From the NCBI RefSeq assembly GCF_900184895.1, contig NZ_FXZK01000007.1, forward strand, positions 62,001-126,000: DNA of 64,000 nt, given 5' to 3'. A program made the translations under genes and the position numbers. Below, in pieces: positions 35,954 to 44,892 of this stretch (position 1 is its first letter; each line of letters starts with the position of its first letter). The stretch comes from Flavimaricola marinus. GTDB lineage: Bacteria > Pseudomonadota > Alphaproteobacteria > Rhodobacterales > Rhodobacteraceae. The notes beneath the pieces are model-generated. The model did no database searches and was not told the DNA's origin. It saw only the letters and a program-made list of their open reading frames with translations.

Positions 35954-37012
35954 ATGCTTAAAGGTCTCACCACGTCGCTCCTCGCGGCAACACTTCTGGC
36001 CGGTTCGGCCATGGCCGTCTCGGCCCAGTCGATCACGCTGCGGGCCACGGCCAACTCCAACGATCAGGACGAAGACTACGACGGTCTCGTCGTGTTCAAG
36101 AACTACGTCGAAGCCGCCTCCAACGGCGACATCGCCGTTGAGCTGTTCATCGGCACACAGCTGTGCTCGACCGGTGAAGAATGCATCGAAGGCGTCTCCG
36201 AAGGCTCCATCGACATCTATATCTCCACCTCGGGCGGTGCCGCGTCGATCTTCCCCTACATTCAGGTGCTCGACCTGCCCTATCTGATGAGCGATGACCG
36301 CGTGGCCGAGGCCGTGCTGTCGGGCGATTTCACCCGCACCATGCGGGACATGGCGCTCGAAACATCGGGCGACACCGTGCGTCTGATGACCATCGGCAAC
36401 ACCGGCGGCTGGCGGTCCTTTGCCAACACCGAGCGGCGGGTGACGTCGCCCGAGGATCTGGCCGGGCTCAAGCTGCGGACCGTGCCGGCCGACCTGCCAC
36501 AAGAGCTGACCCGCGCCTTGGGCGCATCCCCGACCCCGATCCCGTGGCCGGAGCTGTTCACCTCGCTGCAAACCGGCGTCGTGGAAGGCACAGCCAACGG
36601 CATCACCGACATCATGAACATGAAGTTCCCCGACGCGGGCCTGCAGTATCTCACGCTGGACGGTCACGCCTATATGGGGGCGTTCTGGTGGATGTCGAAC
36701 GAGCGGTTCATGGGGATGGACGAAGCCCAGCGCCGGATCATCGTCGACGGGTTCTACCAGCTTCAGCAGGCCACCTTCGCCTCGCCAAAGCGCAAATCCA
36801 TCGCCGCTTATGAGGAATTCGTCGCCGGTGGCGGTGACCTCTACGTGCCTTCGCCGGAAGAGAAAGCCGCATTCGCAGCCGCGGCCGCTCCGGTTTACGA
36901 GTGGTTCACTTCTACAGTGGATGGTGGCGATGTCGCCCTTGCAGCCCTGCAAGAGGCCGTTGCTGAAGTAGAAGCAGAGCTCGCCGCAGAATACGCGGCG
37001 GATCTGAACTAA
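35954..37012 (+). CDS. TRAP transporter periplasmic substrate-binding protein (DctP type)
   Basis: A 352-residue exported protein. A signal peptide ends near AVSAQS (MLKGLTTSLLAATLLAGSAM). The mature DctP fold has SNDQDEDYDGLVVFKNYVEAASNGDIAVELFIGTQLC, then PEDLAGLKLRTVPADLPQELTRALGASPTPIPWPELFTSLQTGVVEGTANGITDIM, where the conserved Arg binds the ligand carboxylate. Thus an organic acid is expected. The gene is followed by a strong terminator, ending this transport unit. The ligand is not known. Confidence 0.92.
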   Translation: MLKGLTTSLLAATLLAGSAMAVSAQSITLRATANSNDQDEDYDGLVVFKNYVEAASNGDIAVELFIGTQLCSTGEECIEGVSEGSIDIYISTSGGAASIFPYIQVLDLPYLMSDDRVAEAVLSGDFTRTMRDMALETSGDTVRLMTIGNTGGWRSFANTERRVTSPEDLAGLKLRTVPADLPQELTRALGASPTPIPWPELFTSLQTGVVEGTANGITDIMNMKFPDAGLQYLTLDGHAYMGAFWWMSNERFMGMDEAQRRIIVDGFYQLQQATFASPKRKSIAAYEEFVAGGGDLYVPSPEEKAAFAAAAAPVYEWFTSTVDGGDVALAALQEAVAEVEAELAAEYAADLN

Positions 37013-37028
37013 ATCGTGCATGAATATC

Positions 37029-37052
37029 CCGGGGCAGCATACGCTGCCCCGG
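37029..37052 (+). terminator. Hairpin terminator of the TRAP operon
   Basis: Perfect 10-bp arms CCGGGGCAGC and GCTGCCCCGG with an ATAC tetraloop, starting 16 bases after the DctP stop. A T-rich run (TTGTTTTTGAG) follows some 14 bases later. Stem strength and location support an intrinsic terminator or 3' stabilising hairpin. Confidence 0.7.
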
Positions 37053-37215
37053 ACTGCATCTCCATTGTTTTTGAGAATTTTTTCAATGGCTTGGACTGAC
37101 GCGAGGGAAGTCCGGCAACGAACGATCCTTCACCAATCCGCAAGATATCGCCTCCAAGATAGACATATTGTCCGGCAACCGTGCCGGATATCGGGTCAAA
37201 TCTCAGGGGCAATGA

Positions 37216-39429
37216 ATGCCGACAGAACAGTGCCAGGATGCGATCCTTGCGGCGGCGTTTGATCACGCCCCCAGCGAGGCATTCGTGTTCGACGCTGTGT
37301 CGCATGAGATCTCCAACGCCAACCTGCGGTTCTGCAACAACCTCCGGGTCGATCGGGACAGGCTGATCGGCTTGTCCCCGGTCCAGTTCTGGCACGGGCT
37401 GACCGAGATAGGCCTCGACTACCTGCTCGAGCCATTGGTGTCCGGAAAATCCGACCGGATCGAACATTCCGCGGCATTCCGGCGGATCGACGGGTCGGTC
37501 TATGACGTTCAGATCAGCCTGCTCAGGATCGACGCGGAGACGCCCAGCATCCTCGTGCTCGGTCTCGACCTTTCCCAACAACGGGCCGCCGAAATCGCCG
37601 CGCTTACTGCGCAGACGACGCTGAAGAACGCGATCGAAACGCTCCCCGACGGCTTCGTGCTTTACGACAAGGACGACAGGCTGGTCGTCTGCAACGATCG
37701 CTACCGCGAGACCTATGCGCTCAGCGCGGATGCGATGCGGCCGGGCGCGGCGTTCGAGGATATTCTGCGGGTCGGGCTCCAGCGCGGGCAATACGCCGAC
37801 GCGATCGGTCGAGAGGAGGACTGGCTGGCCGACCGGCTTCGTTGGCACGAACAGGCCGATCACGCCGTCGAGCAGGAACTGTCGGACGGGCGCTGGCTGC
37901 GGGTCGTCGAACGCAAGACACCCGAAGGCGGGCGGGTTGGCTTTCGGGTCGACATCACCGAAATCAAGCAACGGCAGCAGTTGCTCGAACGCGCCGCCGA
38001 GACCGACGTGCTCACCAATCTGACCAACCGTCGGGGGGTCAGCGCCTATCTGTCGCTGATCGAATCGCAGATCGGCCCCGGCGAACGTCTCGCCGTGCTT
38101 CATCTCGATCTGGACAAGTTCAAGGCGATCAATGACGCCAACGGTCACGAGGCAGGTGATTTCCTGCTCGTCACCGTGGCCAACCGGCTGCGCGGTCACG
38201 TGCGCAGCAGCGACATCGTGGCGCGGAACGGCGGCGACGAATTTCTCATCCTGATCCGGACAACGCGCACCGACGAAGAGCTTCTGGATGTCGCCGACAG
38301 AATTCGGGCCGACGTCGGGCGGCCCATGACGTTCAAGGGAAAACGCTGTCAGATCGGGGTCAGTATCGGCGTCGCGGTCTGGCAGTCCGACAGTTCCCAG
38401 CCGATCGAACAAGTCCTCGCCGACGCCGACATCGCGCTCTATTCCGGCAAACGGGCTGGTCGCAACAGGGTTGCCCTGTTCAGCCCGCAAATGCGCGAGG
38501 TCACCGTGCGCAATGCGCGCCTCGCCCAGCAAATCCATGTCGCTCTGAACCACGATCAAATCCTGCCGCATTTCCAGCCGCAGCTCGATATCACCGGCAC
38601 CCGGATCACCGGGTTCGAGGCGTTGGCCCGCTGGGATGATCCGGAGCGCGGGATCATCTCCGGTGGCGAGTTTCTGGCCGCCGCCGAAGAAACCGGGTTG
38701 ATCGCGGATATCGACGCGGCCATCCTGATCAAGAGCCTCTCTTTCGTGCGCACGCTCACCGATGCCGGGTTCGAGAACGCGAGCGTTAGCGTCAACATCT
38801 CCAGCGCACGGCTCAGCGATGCGGGTCTTGCGGACCGGATCGCCAAACAGGTCGCCGCTTTCGGTCTCAAACCCAGCCAGATTCACATCGAAATTCTTGA
38901 AAGCACCTTGCTCGACGACCGCTCGACCGCGGTTGTCCAGACCATCACGAGCCTGTCGCAAAAGGGGTTCAAGATCGAACTGGATGATTTTGGCACCGGG
39001 CATACCGCCATCGCGTCGCTGCGAAAATTTCCGGTGGACCGGCTCAAGATCGACCGGAGCCTCGTGGCGGATATCGACAAGGATCACAGCACCCGGCTGA
39101 TCACCAACGCCATCCTGCGGCTTGCCGAACAGCTAGGAATCCGGGTTCTGGCCGAGGGCGTCGAAACCGAAGGCGAACGGGCCACGCTCGAGGAGATCGG
39201 TTGCTCGGATGTGCAGGGGTTTCTCTTTGCAAAGCCGATGGGCGCCGATGCCTTGCTGCACTGGCTGAGGTCACGGGGGTTGTTCAAGGAAAAGCCGCCC
39301 AGCGCGTCGCTCTTCGATCCGGATGTGCCCCGGATGATGCGGGTCAAATCTCAGAGGATCAAGGTCTCGGCCGAACGGCGCGCGCGCGGCGGTGGCGGGC
39401 CGTCCACCTTGCCAAACCGCAGCACTTGA
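37216..39429 (+). CDS. PAS-GGDEF-EAL protein (cyclic-di-GMP turnover)
   Basis: A 737-residue cytoplasmic signalling protein with no membrane helix. Two PAS-like domains (about residues 1-115 and 125-250; NAIETLPDGFVLYDKDDRLVVCNDRYRE) are followed by a diguanylate cyclase domain with an intact GGDEF (residues 339-343) preceded by the inhibitory-site pattern RSSD five residues before it, and a phosphodiesterase domain with EAL (468-470), ESTLLDD and DDFGTGHTAIASL. Both catalytic signatures look intact. A basic tail of about 45 residues (KSQRIKVSAERRARGGGG) follows. Its last 79 bases overlap, in convergent orientation, the 3' end of the nitroreductase-like gene. Confidence 0.9.
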   Translation: MPTEQCQDAILAAAFDHAPSEAFVFDAVSHEISNANLRFCNNLRVDRDRLIGLSPVQFWHGLTEIGLDYLLEPLVSGKSDRIEHSAAFRRIDGSVYDVQISLLRIDAETPSILVLGLDLSQQRAAEIAALTAQTTLKNAIETLPDGFVLYDKDDRLVVCNDRYRETYALSADAMRPGAAFEDILRVGLQRGQYADAIGREEDWLADRLRWHEQADHAVEQELSDGRWLRVVERKTPEGGRVGFRVDITEIKQRQQLLERAAETDVLTNLTNRRGVSAYLSLIESQIGPGERLAVLHLDLDKFKAINDANGHEAGDFLLVTVANRLRGHVRSSDIVARNGGDEFLILIRTTRTDEELLDVADRIRADVGRPMTFKGKRCQIGVSIGVAVWQSDSSQPIEQVLADADIALYSGKRAGRNRVALFSPQMREVTVRNARLAQQIHVALNHDQILPHFQPQLDITGTRITGFEALARWDDPERGIISGGEFLAAAEETGLIADIDAAILIKSLSFVRTLTDAGFENASVSVNISSARLSDAGLADRIAKQVAAFGLKPSQIHIEILESTLLDDRSTAVVQTITSLSQKGFKIELDDFGTGHTAIASLRKFPVDRLKIDRSLVADIDKDHSTRLITNAILRLAEQLGIRVLAEGVETEGERATLEEIGCSDVQGFLFAKPMGADALLHWLRSRGLFKEKPPSASLFDPDVPRMMRVKSQRIKVSAERRARGGGGPSTLPNRST

Positions 39430-40316
39430 ACCAAGCGGCGATCCTCCGGGATCCCGATCCGCTGGCAAATCTCGGTCCTGCTCTCTCGGGTATCGGCCAA
39501 GGCGGCCATCGGCCAACCGGCCATACCCAGATGCGCGGCCTCGAGACACATGCGCAGATAGGCGCGGCCCGACACCACCGGGCTTTCATCCAGCGGGCGG
39601 TGAAAACACGCAATCGCTTGCGCCGATATCGTGGCCTCCGCCTCGGCGGTGATCGCCGCGGTCAGGCCCAGCAGGTCGCACAGCCGCCAGAGCGGGCCAA
39701 GGACGAGCCGCGCAGCAATGGCCACCGCGGGCGACATGCGCATCGCCTCTCGGCTCAGGCCGTCGATCTCGGCCCGGCGATCCCAGGGAAGCAACCGTAT
39801 CCAGCCAAGCAGTTCCCTCCGAAATCGGGCATCGCGCATGACCTGCAACGACACCCGATCGTTCAAGGCGGCAAGCCATGCCTTGCGGGTTGGGTCCGTG
39901 AGCAGCATCGTATCGGCCCGGCCCCAGCCAAACAACGACACCGGACCTTCGGCGAACAGTCCGCGATGGGTGTAGCGGCGCTCCAATTGGCGGGCCATCG
40001 GATCCGGCTCGCATGACCCTGCAAAGGTCAGGCGTGCCACCGGACGCACGCCCGGCCCCTGCCCCGCCCATAGGTCTTCGACCGTGACCGCAATCCCCTC
40101 CGCGGAGAGGGCGATCACCGTCGCCTCGACCGCGGCACCGCACGACAGGGCTGCATCTCGGCCGTCTGGATCACCCACGGGCAGGGCCACGGCGCCATCG
40201 CACAGGACGTCGATTCCAGTCTCGTCCAATCGCCATCGGGCGGGTTGGGTGTTGTGAACAGACGGTGCCAATGCCGCCTGTGCGACGATCCGTTCAAAGG
40301 TTTGCCGATCCATCAT
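39351..40316 (-). CDS. Nitroreductase-superfamily protein (Acg-like)
   Basis: A 321-residue flavoprotein-fold enzyme. The N-terminal motif QAALAPSVHNTQPARWRLDE corresponds to the nitroreductase/Acg signature (S-x-H-N-x-Q-P). Central ERRYTHRGLF resembles the Arg-rich active-site region, and later MCLEAAHLGMAGWPMAAL is the second flavin-side helix (AA-x-x-G). It is longer than simple nitroreductases and similar in layout to mycobacterial Acg-type and ThiF-linked nitroreductase proteins. It is the last gene of a four-gene operon with ATGA couplings. The substrate is unknown. Confidence 0.7.
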   Translation of the reverse strand: MMDRQTFERIVAQAALAPSVHNTQPARWRLDETGIDVLCDGAVALPVGDPDGRDAALSCGAAVEATVIALSAEGIAVTVEDLWAGQGPGVRPVARLTFAGSCEPDPMARQLERRYTHRGLFAEGPVSLFGWGRADTMLLTDPTRKAWLAALNDRVSLQVMRDARFRRELLGWIRLLPWDRRAEIDGLSREAMRMSPAVAIAARLVLGPLWRLCDLLGLTAAITAEAEATISAQAIACFHRPLDESPVVSGRAYLRMCLEAAHLGMAGWPMAALADTRESRTEICQRIGIPEDRRLVQVLRFGKVDGPPPPRARRSAETLIL

Positions 40317-41500
40317 GCCGCCTCCCGGGTCATCAACAGGGCCATCCGCTGCACCGCCGCCAGCTCCAGCTCCAACCGTGACGACGCCGCCACCGATGGC
40401 ATCGCCAAGGCCAACAACTGCAACGGTTCCTCCGCTACCAGCATGACATGGCTGGCTTCAAATCGGTCGAACAAAAAGGCCGCGTAGTCCGCCACTTCGT
40501 CCGCCGCCTGCAAATCCGCACGGCGCAGGACGGGGCGGCGGGCAAACATGTCACGCAGCACAGCGGCATCCAGATCCGGCAGGTCCTCCATCCCGATCCG
40601 GACCGCGCCCTCGACCATGGGATGACCCTGCACTCCACGCAGGAATGCGTCTGGATCGTCGCCACCGGCCGCCAGCTGGCGCAACAGCGACAGGCCGTCC
40701 GCCTCCGCGCGCACCGCCTGCGCCTCCGCAAAGATCGCCGTGGTCAGCATCGCAGCCGCCACCACGGCCCCCGATAGCAGCGCCCCTTGCCACGGCATCG
40801 ACCAGATCACCGAGAGAAGCGTCGTCACGACGGCGGCCATCCCGATGACGAAGGCAAAGCCCCAAAGGCTCGCCCCATGCCTCGCTTCGCCGCGGGTCAG
40901 TCCAACGGCCAGCCAGCACAGGAACAGCACCGCCAAGGGCGAAGGTTGCACCGGCAAAGCCAAGGCCTCGGCCCAGAAATCTGCGCCCACCAGCGGCACG
41001 AGCAGCACCAGCGACAGGCCCAGCCGCCCCACCGCCCGATTCTCCGCCGCCGACAACGACGCGCGATCCCGGCCAAGCACCATCGTGCCACAGGCGGCCA
41101 AAGTGCCCAATTGATAGGCCAGCAACCCACGCCAACGGATCGGCTCGGCCAGCGTGGGCCAAAACGCCCAAAGCACGAACACACAGGCCGCCCCCGCGAT
41201 CAGCACCTTGACCAATCGCGGCGCATGGCGGCGGAGCAATCCTTCGGTGAGGATCAGAACCGCCAGCGGGATCAGCGCCGCCGCGACCAACTCGATCACG
41301 CGAAAGCCCGCGACCCCGGTCATCACGATCAGCGCCCGCCCCGCGAACAACAGCATCGTCACACGCAATCCGATCAGGAACCGTCGATTGAGCGGCATCC
41401 ATGCGCCCTGCGCCGCGATCAAGCCATGCAACGCCCAGAGCCCCGCCAAGGCAGCGACCGACAAGAACAGATTGGCCAGTGTCGGAGCCGCGGCAATCAT
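40313..41500 (-). CDS. Polytopic membrane protein of unknown function
   Basis: A 395-residue protein. Eight to nine hydrophobic helices cover residues 5-265 (for example LANLFLSVAALAGLWALHGLI, VIELVAAALIPLAVLILTEGLL, LLVPLVGADFWAEALAL). A soluble C-terminal part of about 125 residues follows, with coiled-helix character (AIFAEAQAVRAEADGLSLLRQLAAGG; RLELELAAVQRMALLMTREAA). The layout looks like a membrane sensor or assembly protein, but no histidine-kinase or known enzyme motif is visible. Both ends overlap neighbours by four bases (ThiF-like upstream, nitroreductase-like downstream), so it acts in the same process. Confidence 0.75.
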   Translation of the reverse strand: MIAAAPTLANLFLSVAALAGLWALHGLIAAQGAWMPLNRRFLIGLRVTMLLFAGRALIVMTGVAGFRVIELVAAALIPLAVLILTEGLLRRHAPRLVKVLIAGAACVFVLWAFWPTLAEPIRWRGLLAYQLGTLAACGTMVLGRDRASLSAAENRAVGRLGLSLVLLVPLVGADFWAEALALPVQPSPLAVLFLCWLAVGLTRGEARHGASLWGFAFVIGMAAVVTTLLSVIWSMPWQGALLSGAVVAAAMLTTAIFAEAQAVRAEADGLSLLRQLAAGGDDPDAFLRGVQGHPMVEGAVRIGMEDLPDLDAAVLRDMFARRPVLRRADLQAADEVADYAAFLFDRFEASHVMLVAEEPLQLLALAMPSVAASSRLELELAAVQRMALLMTREAA

Positions 41501-42366
41501 GCCAACATCCGGGCCATGAACCGGCGGACGATCATCCGCATGATGGCGGCCAGCCACGCCGGCTTCGGTCGCTCGACACGGCCCGCATGGGGGTTGAAGA
41601 ACCAGCCGCGATTGTCCGCGCCGCGCTTGCGGCCCAGCACCGCGTTCACCACCTCATAAGCCATCAACTGGCCCGTGGTGATCACCATCGGGGCAAAGGA
41701 CATGCGGCTGCGCGTCCCCGACACCACCTCCGCCACGAGATCGAGATCGATGTAATGGCGTGACGAGGAATGGATCATCACATGCTCCGCCTCGCGCATG
41801 AACGCCTCGGAACGTTGGTCTTCGGTCAGCTTGTCCCACGCTGTGCCGACGGTGGGATAGCCCAGACGCACCTCGTGCGGCGTATCTGTCGGTGCCGTCA
41901 CATAAATTGACGGCAAGGGCGAGGCATAGGCATCGATCACCGATTTGCCCGCCGCCCGGGCAGTCCGGTAAAGCAGCAAGGACGCGCCCAGATCGTCCGT
42001 TCCATTGACGACGACAGCCGCCTGAGCGACGGCCTCGGTCACATGTTCGGGCCAGTCGTCGCGCCAGACCGTGATCTGCAATTCTGGATTGATGCGCAGC
42101 AAAATATCGCGGGTTGCCTCCGCCTTGTGCCGGTCAATCGTCTCGGCAAAGGCAAAGACCTGACGATTGAGGTTCGACACTTCGAATTCGTCGATATCAG
42201 CAATGATCAGATGGCCGACACCGATGCGGGCCAGCGCGAGCAGACAGGCCCCGCCCATGCCGCCCGTGCCGCAGACGAATACCGTGGCATCTTTCAGCCG
42301 CGCCTGCTCGGCCACGGTGACAAAGCCGATGTTGCGGCGGGTCATCTCGGCATAGGAAAACATCAT
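41497..42366 (-). CDS. E1/ThiF-like adenylyltransferase homologue
   Basis: A 289-residue protein of the E1/ThiF/MoeB superfamily. The nucleotide site VFVCGTGGMGGACLLALARIGVGHLIIADIDEFEVSNLNRQVFAF shows Gly-x-Gly-Gly-x-Gly, the conserved Asp, and the Arg finger in NLNRQ; a Lys follows in HKAEATRDIL, and VVNGTDDLGASLLLYRTAR is the conserved Asp loop. No CxxC zinc pairs and no Cys in the crossover loop (YASPLPSIYVTAP) are visible, unlike ThiF, MoeB and E1 enzymes. It may activate a carboxylate by adenylation without a thioester step. The start overlaps the GNAT-like stop (ATGA). Confidence 0.82.
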   Translation of the reverse strand: MMFSYAEMTRRNIGFVTVAEQARLKDATVFVCGTGGMGGACLLALARIGVGHLIIADIDEFEVSNLNRQVFAFAETIDRHKAEATRDILLRINPELQITVWRDDWPEHVTEAVAQAAVVVNGTDDLGASLLLYRTARAAGKSVIDAYASPLPSIYVTAPTDTPHEVRLGYPTVGTAWDKLTEDQRSEAFMREAEHVMIHSSSRHYIDLDLVAEVVSGTRSRMSFAPMVITTGQLMAYEVVNAVLGRKRGADNRGWFFNPHAGRVERPKPAWLAAIMRMIVRRFMARMLA

Positions 42367-43307
42367 TTCAATCCCCCGCGAGCACGCAAAATGCCCCAGT
42401 CCCGGCTGGCGTCGAACCAATGCAGGGCCGGCAGCACCACCCGGCTCACCGCTACGAACGCGCCCGTGATCACAAGCCCCAGGATCTTTGATTTCGGCAC
42501 TTCCCGAAGCAGATATCGACGCATCGCGGGCATGTCCATGCGGCCGAGCTGGATCACGTCATCGCCGCGGTCATAGTCCAGCTCAGCGGCGCAAAACTCA
42601 TTGAACACGGGGTCGCGGTGTTTCGGAGCCTGCTCCCAGGTCTTCTTCAGATCGTCCGATCCGCCGGTATAGGCATTCGTGATCACAAACCGGTCCTCGT
42701 CGAACCCAGCCTCCTCGCCCACGCCAAACACATAGGCATGATGGGCGAGGATCCGGCGGGCGAGCATTTGATGGGTCAAAGTGCGGCGTCCAGCCACCGG
42801 GCTTGGCCAGACATCGGAAAACATGCCCGACACCATACCCACGATAGCCGGCACCTGAGTCACATTGGAAATCCACACAGGGCGAAACTGGCGCCGGAAA
42901 AACACCAGAAAACAGGTGAGGCCATACAAGACCCAAGACAGGCCCCCCGACCGCTCGTCAGGGTCGACCATGACCAATCCCAGATGCAGAACCTCGGTCG
43001 GGCGCGGCTCGGTCTGCACCGTCATGACGGCCAGCGCGTTGAATGCCACCGGGCGGCCGTCGCGGCTGACCAAGGTGATGATGCTCTCCGACATGCGCGA
43101 CGCATCGCCCGAGAACACTCCATAGGTCAGATCGCCCTGCAACGTGCGCCCCGCCACCCGGCGCAGATCAGCACTCAACGCCGCGAGGGCCTCCGGGGCC
43201 ATCCACAGGCCGGGTCGCTCCACGATGCGCACCTGCATATCTGCGCCGGATCGGAGCGAGACATCCAGATACTCCCGTCCCAAAGATTTCAGTGCCGTGC
43301 CAAGCAT
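42363..43307 (-). CDS. GNAT-like protein, first gene of ThiF/nitroreductase operon
   Basis: A 314-residue soluble protein of uncertain family. Residues 95-150 (TEVLHLGLVMVDPDERSGGLSWVLYGL) resemble the acetyl-CoA-binding strand-loop of GNAT transferases, and FRPVWISNVTQVPAIVGMVSGMF could be the following helix. The C-terminal end carries a hydrophobic stretch (ILGLVITGAFVAVSRVVLP). GAGGG lies upstream of the start. The call as GNAT-like is tentative; it could be an N-acyltransferase of another type. It leads a strictly overlapping operon with the ThiF-like, membrane and nitroreductase-like genes. Confidence 0.5.
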   Translation of the reverse strand: MLGTALKSLGREYLDVSLRSGADMQVRIVERPGLWMAPEALAALSADLRRVAGRTLQGDLTYGVFSGDASRMSESIITLVSRDGRPVAFNALAVMTVQTEPRPTEVLHLGLVMVDPDERSGGLSWVLYGLTCFLVFFRRQFRPVWISNVTQVPAIVGMVSGMFSDVWPSPVAGRRTLTHQMLARRILAHHAYVFGVGEEAGFDEDRFVITNAYTGGSDDLKKTWEQAPKHRDPVFNEFCAAELDYDRGDDVIQLGRMDMPAMRRYLLREVPKSKILGLVITGAFVAVSRVVLPALHWFDASRDWGILRARGGLK

Positions 43308-43447
43308 ATATAACCCTCTAGCCTGCCGGTCACGCTAAGGGGCGAGTGACAAAGGAACAAGCACGGCATTCCTGACCTTCATCTTGGCCAAGAAACTCAT
43401 GGCGCAGAGCCATCCAGCCCCGCGACGGCGCAGAAAAGCGGGCCAGT

Positions 43448-44776
43448 TCAGCGGCCCACGACAGGCAGACCGCTCGGAACAGCGGCCGGGATACCCAGCC
43501 GTCCGGTCAACGCCACCGGGTCGGTCAGCTGCTCCAGAAATGCGATCAGCGCGGCCACTTCGGCGTCGCTCAGCGTCACGCCGGGGCCGGTCACGGTGGC
43601 AAGGATCGCCGCACGTTCCGCCGGATCGTCCAAGACCCGCCACGTATCGGCCTCCAGCGGCGCGACGCGGGCGGCCGCATGGCCATATCCGGCCCAAGCG
43701 GCGGCGGGATCGGCATGGGCGCGCAGATAGTCGGCCAGTTCGGCATAGGCGCCGGCGTGGCCATAGGGGGCAGTCTCCGCAATGTTGCGCAATGAGGGCG
43801 TGCGAAAGGCATAGAGATCGTCGGTATGGCCGGTCACCCGAAAACGGCCTTCGTCGCGGGCGTGGCTCTCGAACCGGGCGGCCTTGCCCGGCCCGATCTG
43901 CACATCGCCCATGGCGTGAAATCCGTGGTCGGTCTGAAACGGGCCGGCGTGGCACCCGGCACATCCCAATGTCTCATAGAACAAGACCCTGCCCGCCTCC
44001 GCCTCTGCGGGCAGCGCCGGTCCGCCGCGCAGATAGGCGTCGAACGGGCTGGTATCCGAGCGCCACTCATGGGCGACGAAGGCCGCAATCGCGTTCGATA
44101 TGTCGGTAAAGGCAATCTGATCCGGCTCGGTGATATGCGGATAAACCGCCGTGAAAGCCTCGGCATAGGCGGGGATCTGGGCGACACGATCCGAGATCAG
44201 CGCCCAGGCCCCGTCCGGCCCGGTGATCAGGCCCTGACGGACCGCGCGGGCGATCTCGTTTTCGGTGTAATGGCCTGCCATCTCGTCCTGACTGAGAACC
44301 GGAAACATCGTCTGCGCCGAGAGCAGATTGGCAAAGCCGACCACCATCTCGTCGTCCAGCGGCGTGCGCAGGCCACCGGGGCGATCCGGGTCCACGGCGA
44401 TCCGGCCATCGTGGAACAGGGCGGTGAATTCCGTCGCGCCCAGATTGAACAAGGCGGGGGCGTTGCGGGGGATATGCTGCTCGGGCGGGTTGTCGGGATC
44501 CGGACGACGCTCCGGGCCAAGGCCGATGCCGCCATCGCCCAGCGACAGCGAGACCCCGTCCGAGGTGGCAAAGTCCGGATGGTGGCAGGTCGCGCAAGAG
44601 ACAGTGCGATTGCCCGACAGGATCGGATCATAGAACAGTTGCTGGCCAAGCAGGGCTTCCTGCAGGTTCACCGGCGCATAATCGGCCTCCGTCACTGGGC
44701 GCAACGCCTCCGCCTGCGCCGTCAGAGACGCCGCGCAAAGCATTGATATCGAAACGAAACCAACTGACGATCGCAT
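43448..44776 (-). CDS. Di-heme cytochrome c peroxidase/MauG family protein
   Basis: A 442-residue periplasmic protein. A signal peptide (MRSSVGFVSISMLCAASLTA) is cleaved near AQAEA. Two c-type heme sites, CATCH (residues 61-65) and CAGCH (272-276), and the peroxidase segment LFHDGRIAVDPDRPGG place it in the CcpA/MauG superfamily. RTPSLRNIAETAPYGHAGAY gives the typical ending motif. It could reduce hydrogen peroxide or oxidise a protein or small-molecule partner. AGGGAGGGG precedes the start. It is separate from the operon upstream (about 140 bases) and divergent from imuA. Confidence 0.86.
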   Translation of the reverse strand: MRSSVGFVSISMLCAASLTAQAEALRPVTEADYAPVNLQEALLGQQLFYDPILSGNRTVSCATCHHPDFATSDGVSLSLGDGGIGLGPERRPDPDNPPEQHIPRNAPALFNLGATEFTALFHDGRIAVDPDRPGGLRTPLDDEMVVGFANLLSAQTMFPVLSQDEMAGHYTENEIARAVRQGLITGPDGAWALISDRVAQIPAYAEAFTAVYPHITEPDQIAFTDISNAIAAFVAHEWRSDTSPFDAYLRGGPALPAEAEAGRVLFYETLGCAGCHAGPFQTDHGFHAMGDVQIGPGKAARFESHARDEGRFRVTGHTDDLYAFRTPSLRNIAETAPYGHAGAYAELADYLRAHADPAAAWAGYGHAAARVAPLEADTWRVLDDPAERAAILATVTGPGVTLSDAEVAALIAFLEQLTDPVALTGRLGIPAAVPSGLPVVGR

Positions 44777-44854
44777 GGAAACCCCTCCCTGTTCCGCAGA
44801 CAGGATGCCCCAGAGACGGCTTTGTCGCAATGGGGGGCAAAGGGCAAAAGGAAT

Positions 44855-44883
44855 TTGACGACAGACGCGACTCGATCTAGAAC
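44855..44883 (+). promoter_or_regulatory. Predicted promoter of imuA-imuB-dnaE2
   Basis: TTGACG (44855-44860) and TAGAAC (44878-44883) are exactly 17 bases apart, ending 45 bases before the imuA GTG. The LexA site lies just downstream, over the expected transcription start. Confidence 0.55.
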
Positions 44884-44892
44884 AGAGAATAG

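Noticed and set aside
37009-39087. Long minus-strand frame opposite the GGDEF-EAL gene
   Set aside because: Antisense shadow of an intact PAS-GGDEF-EAL protein; no recognised motif or ribosome site.
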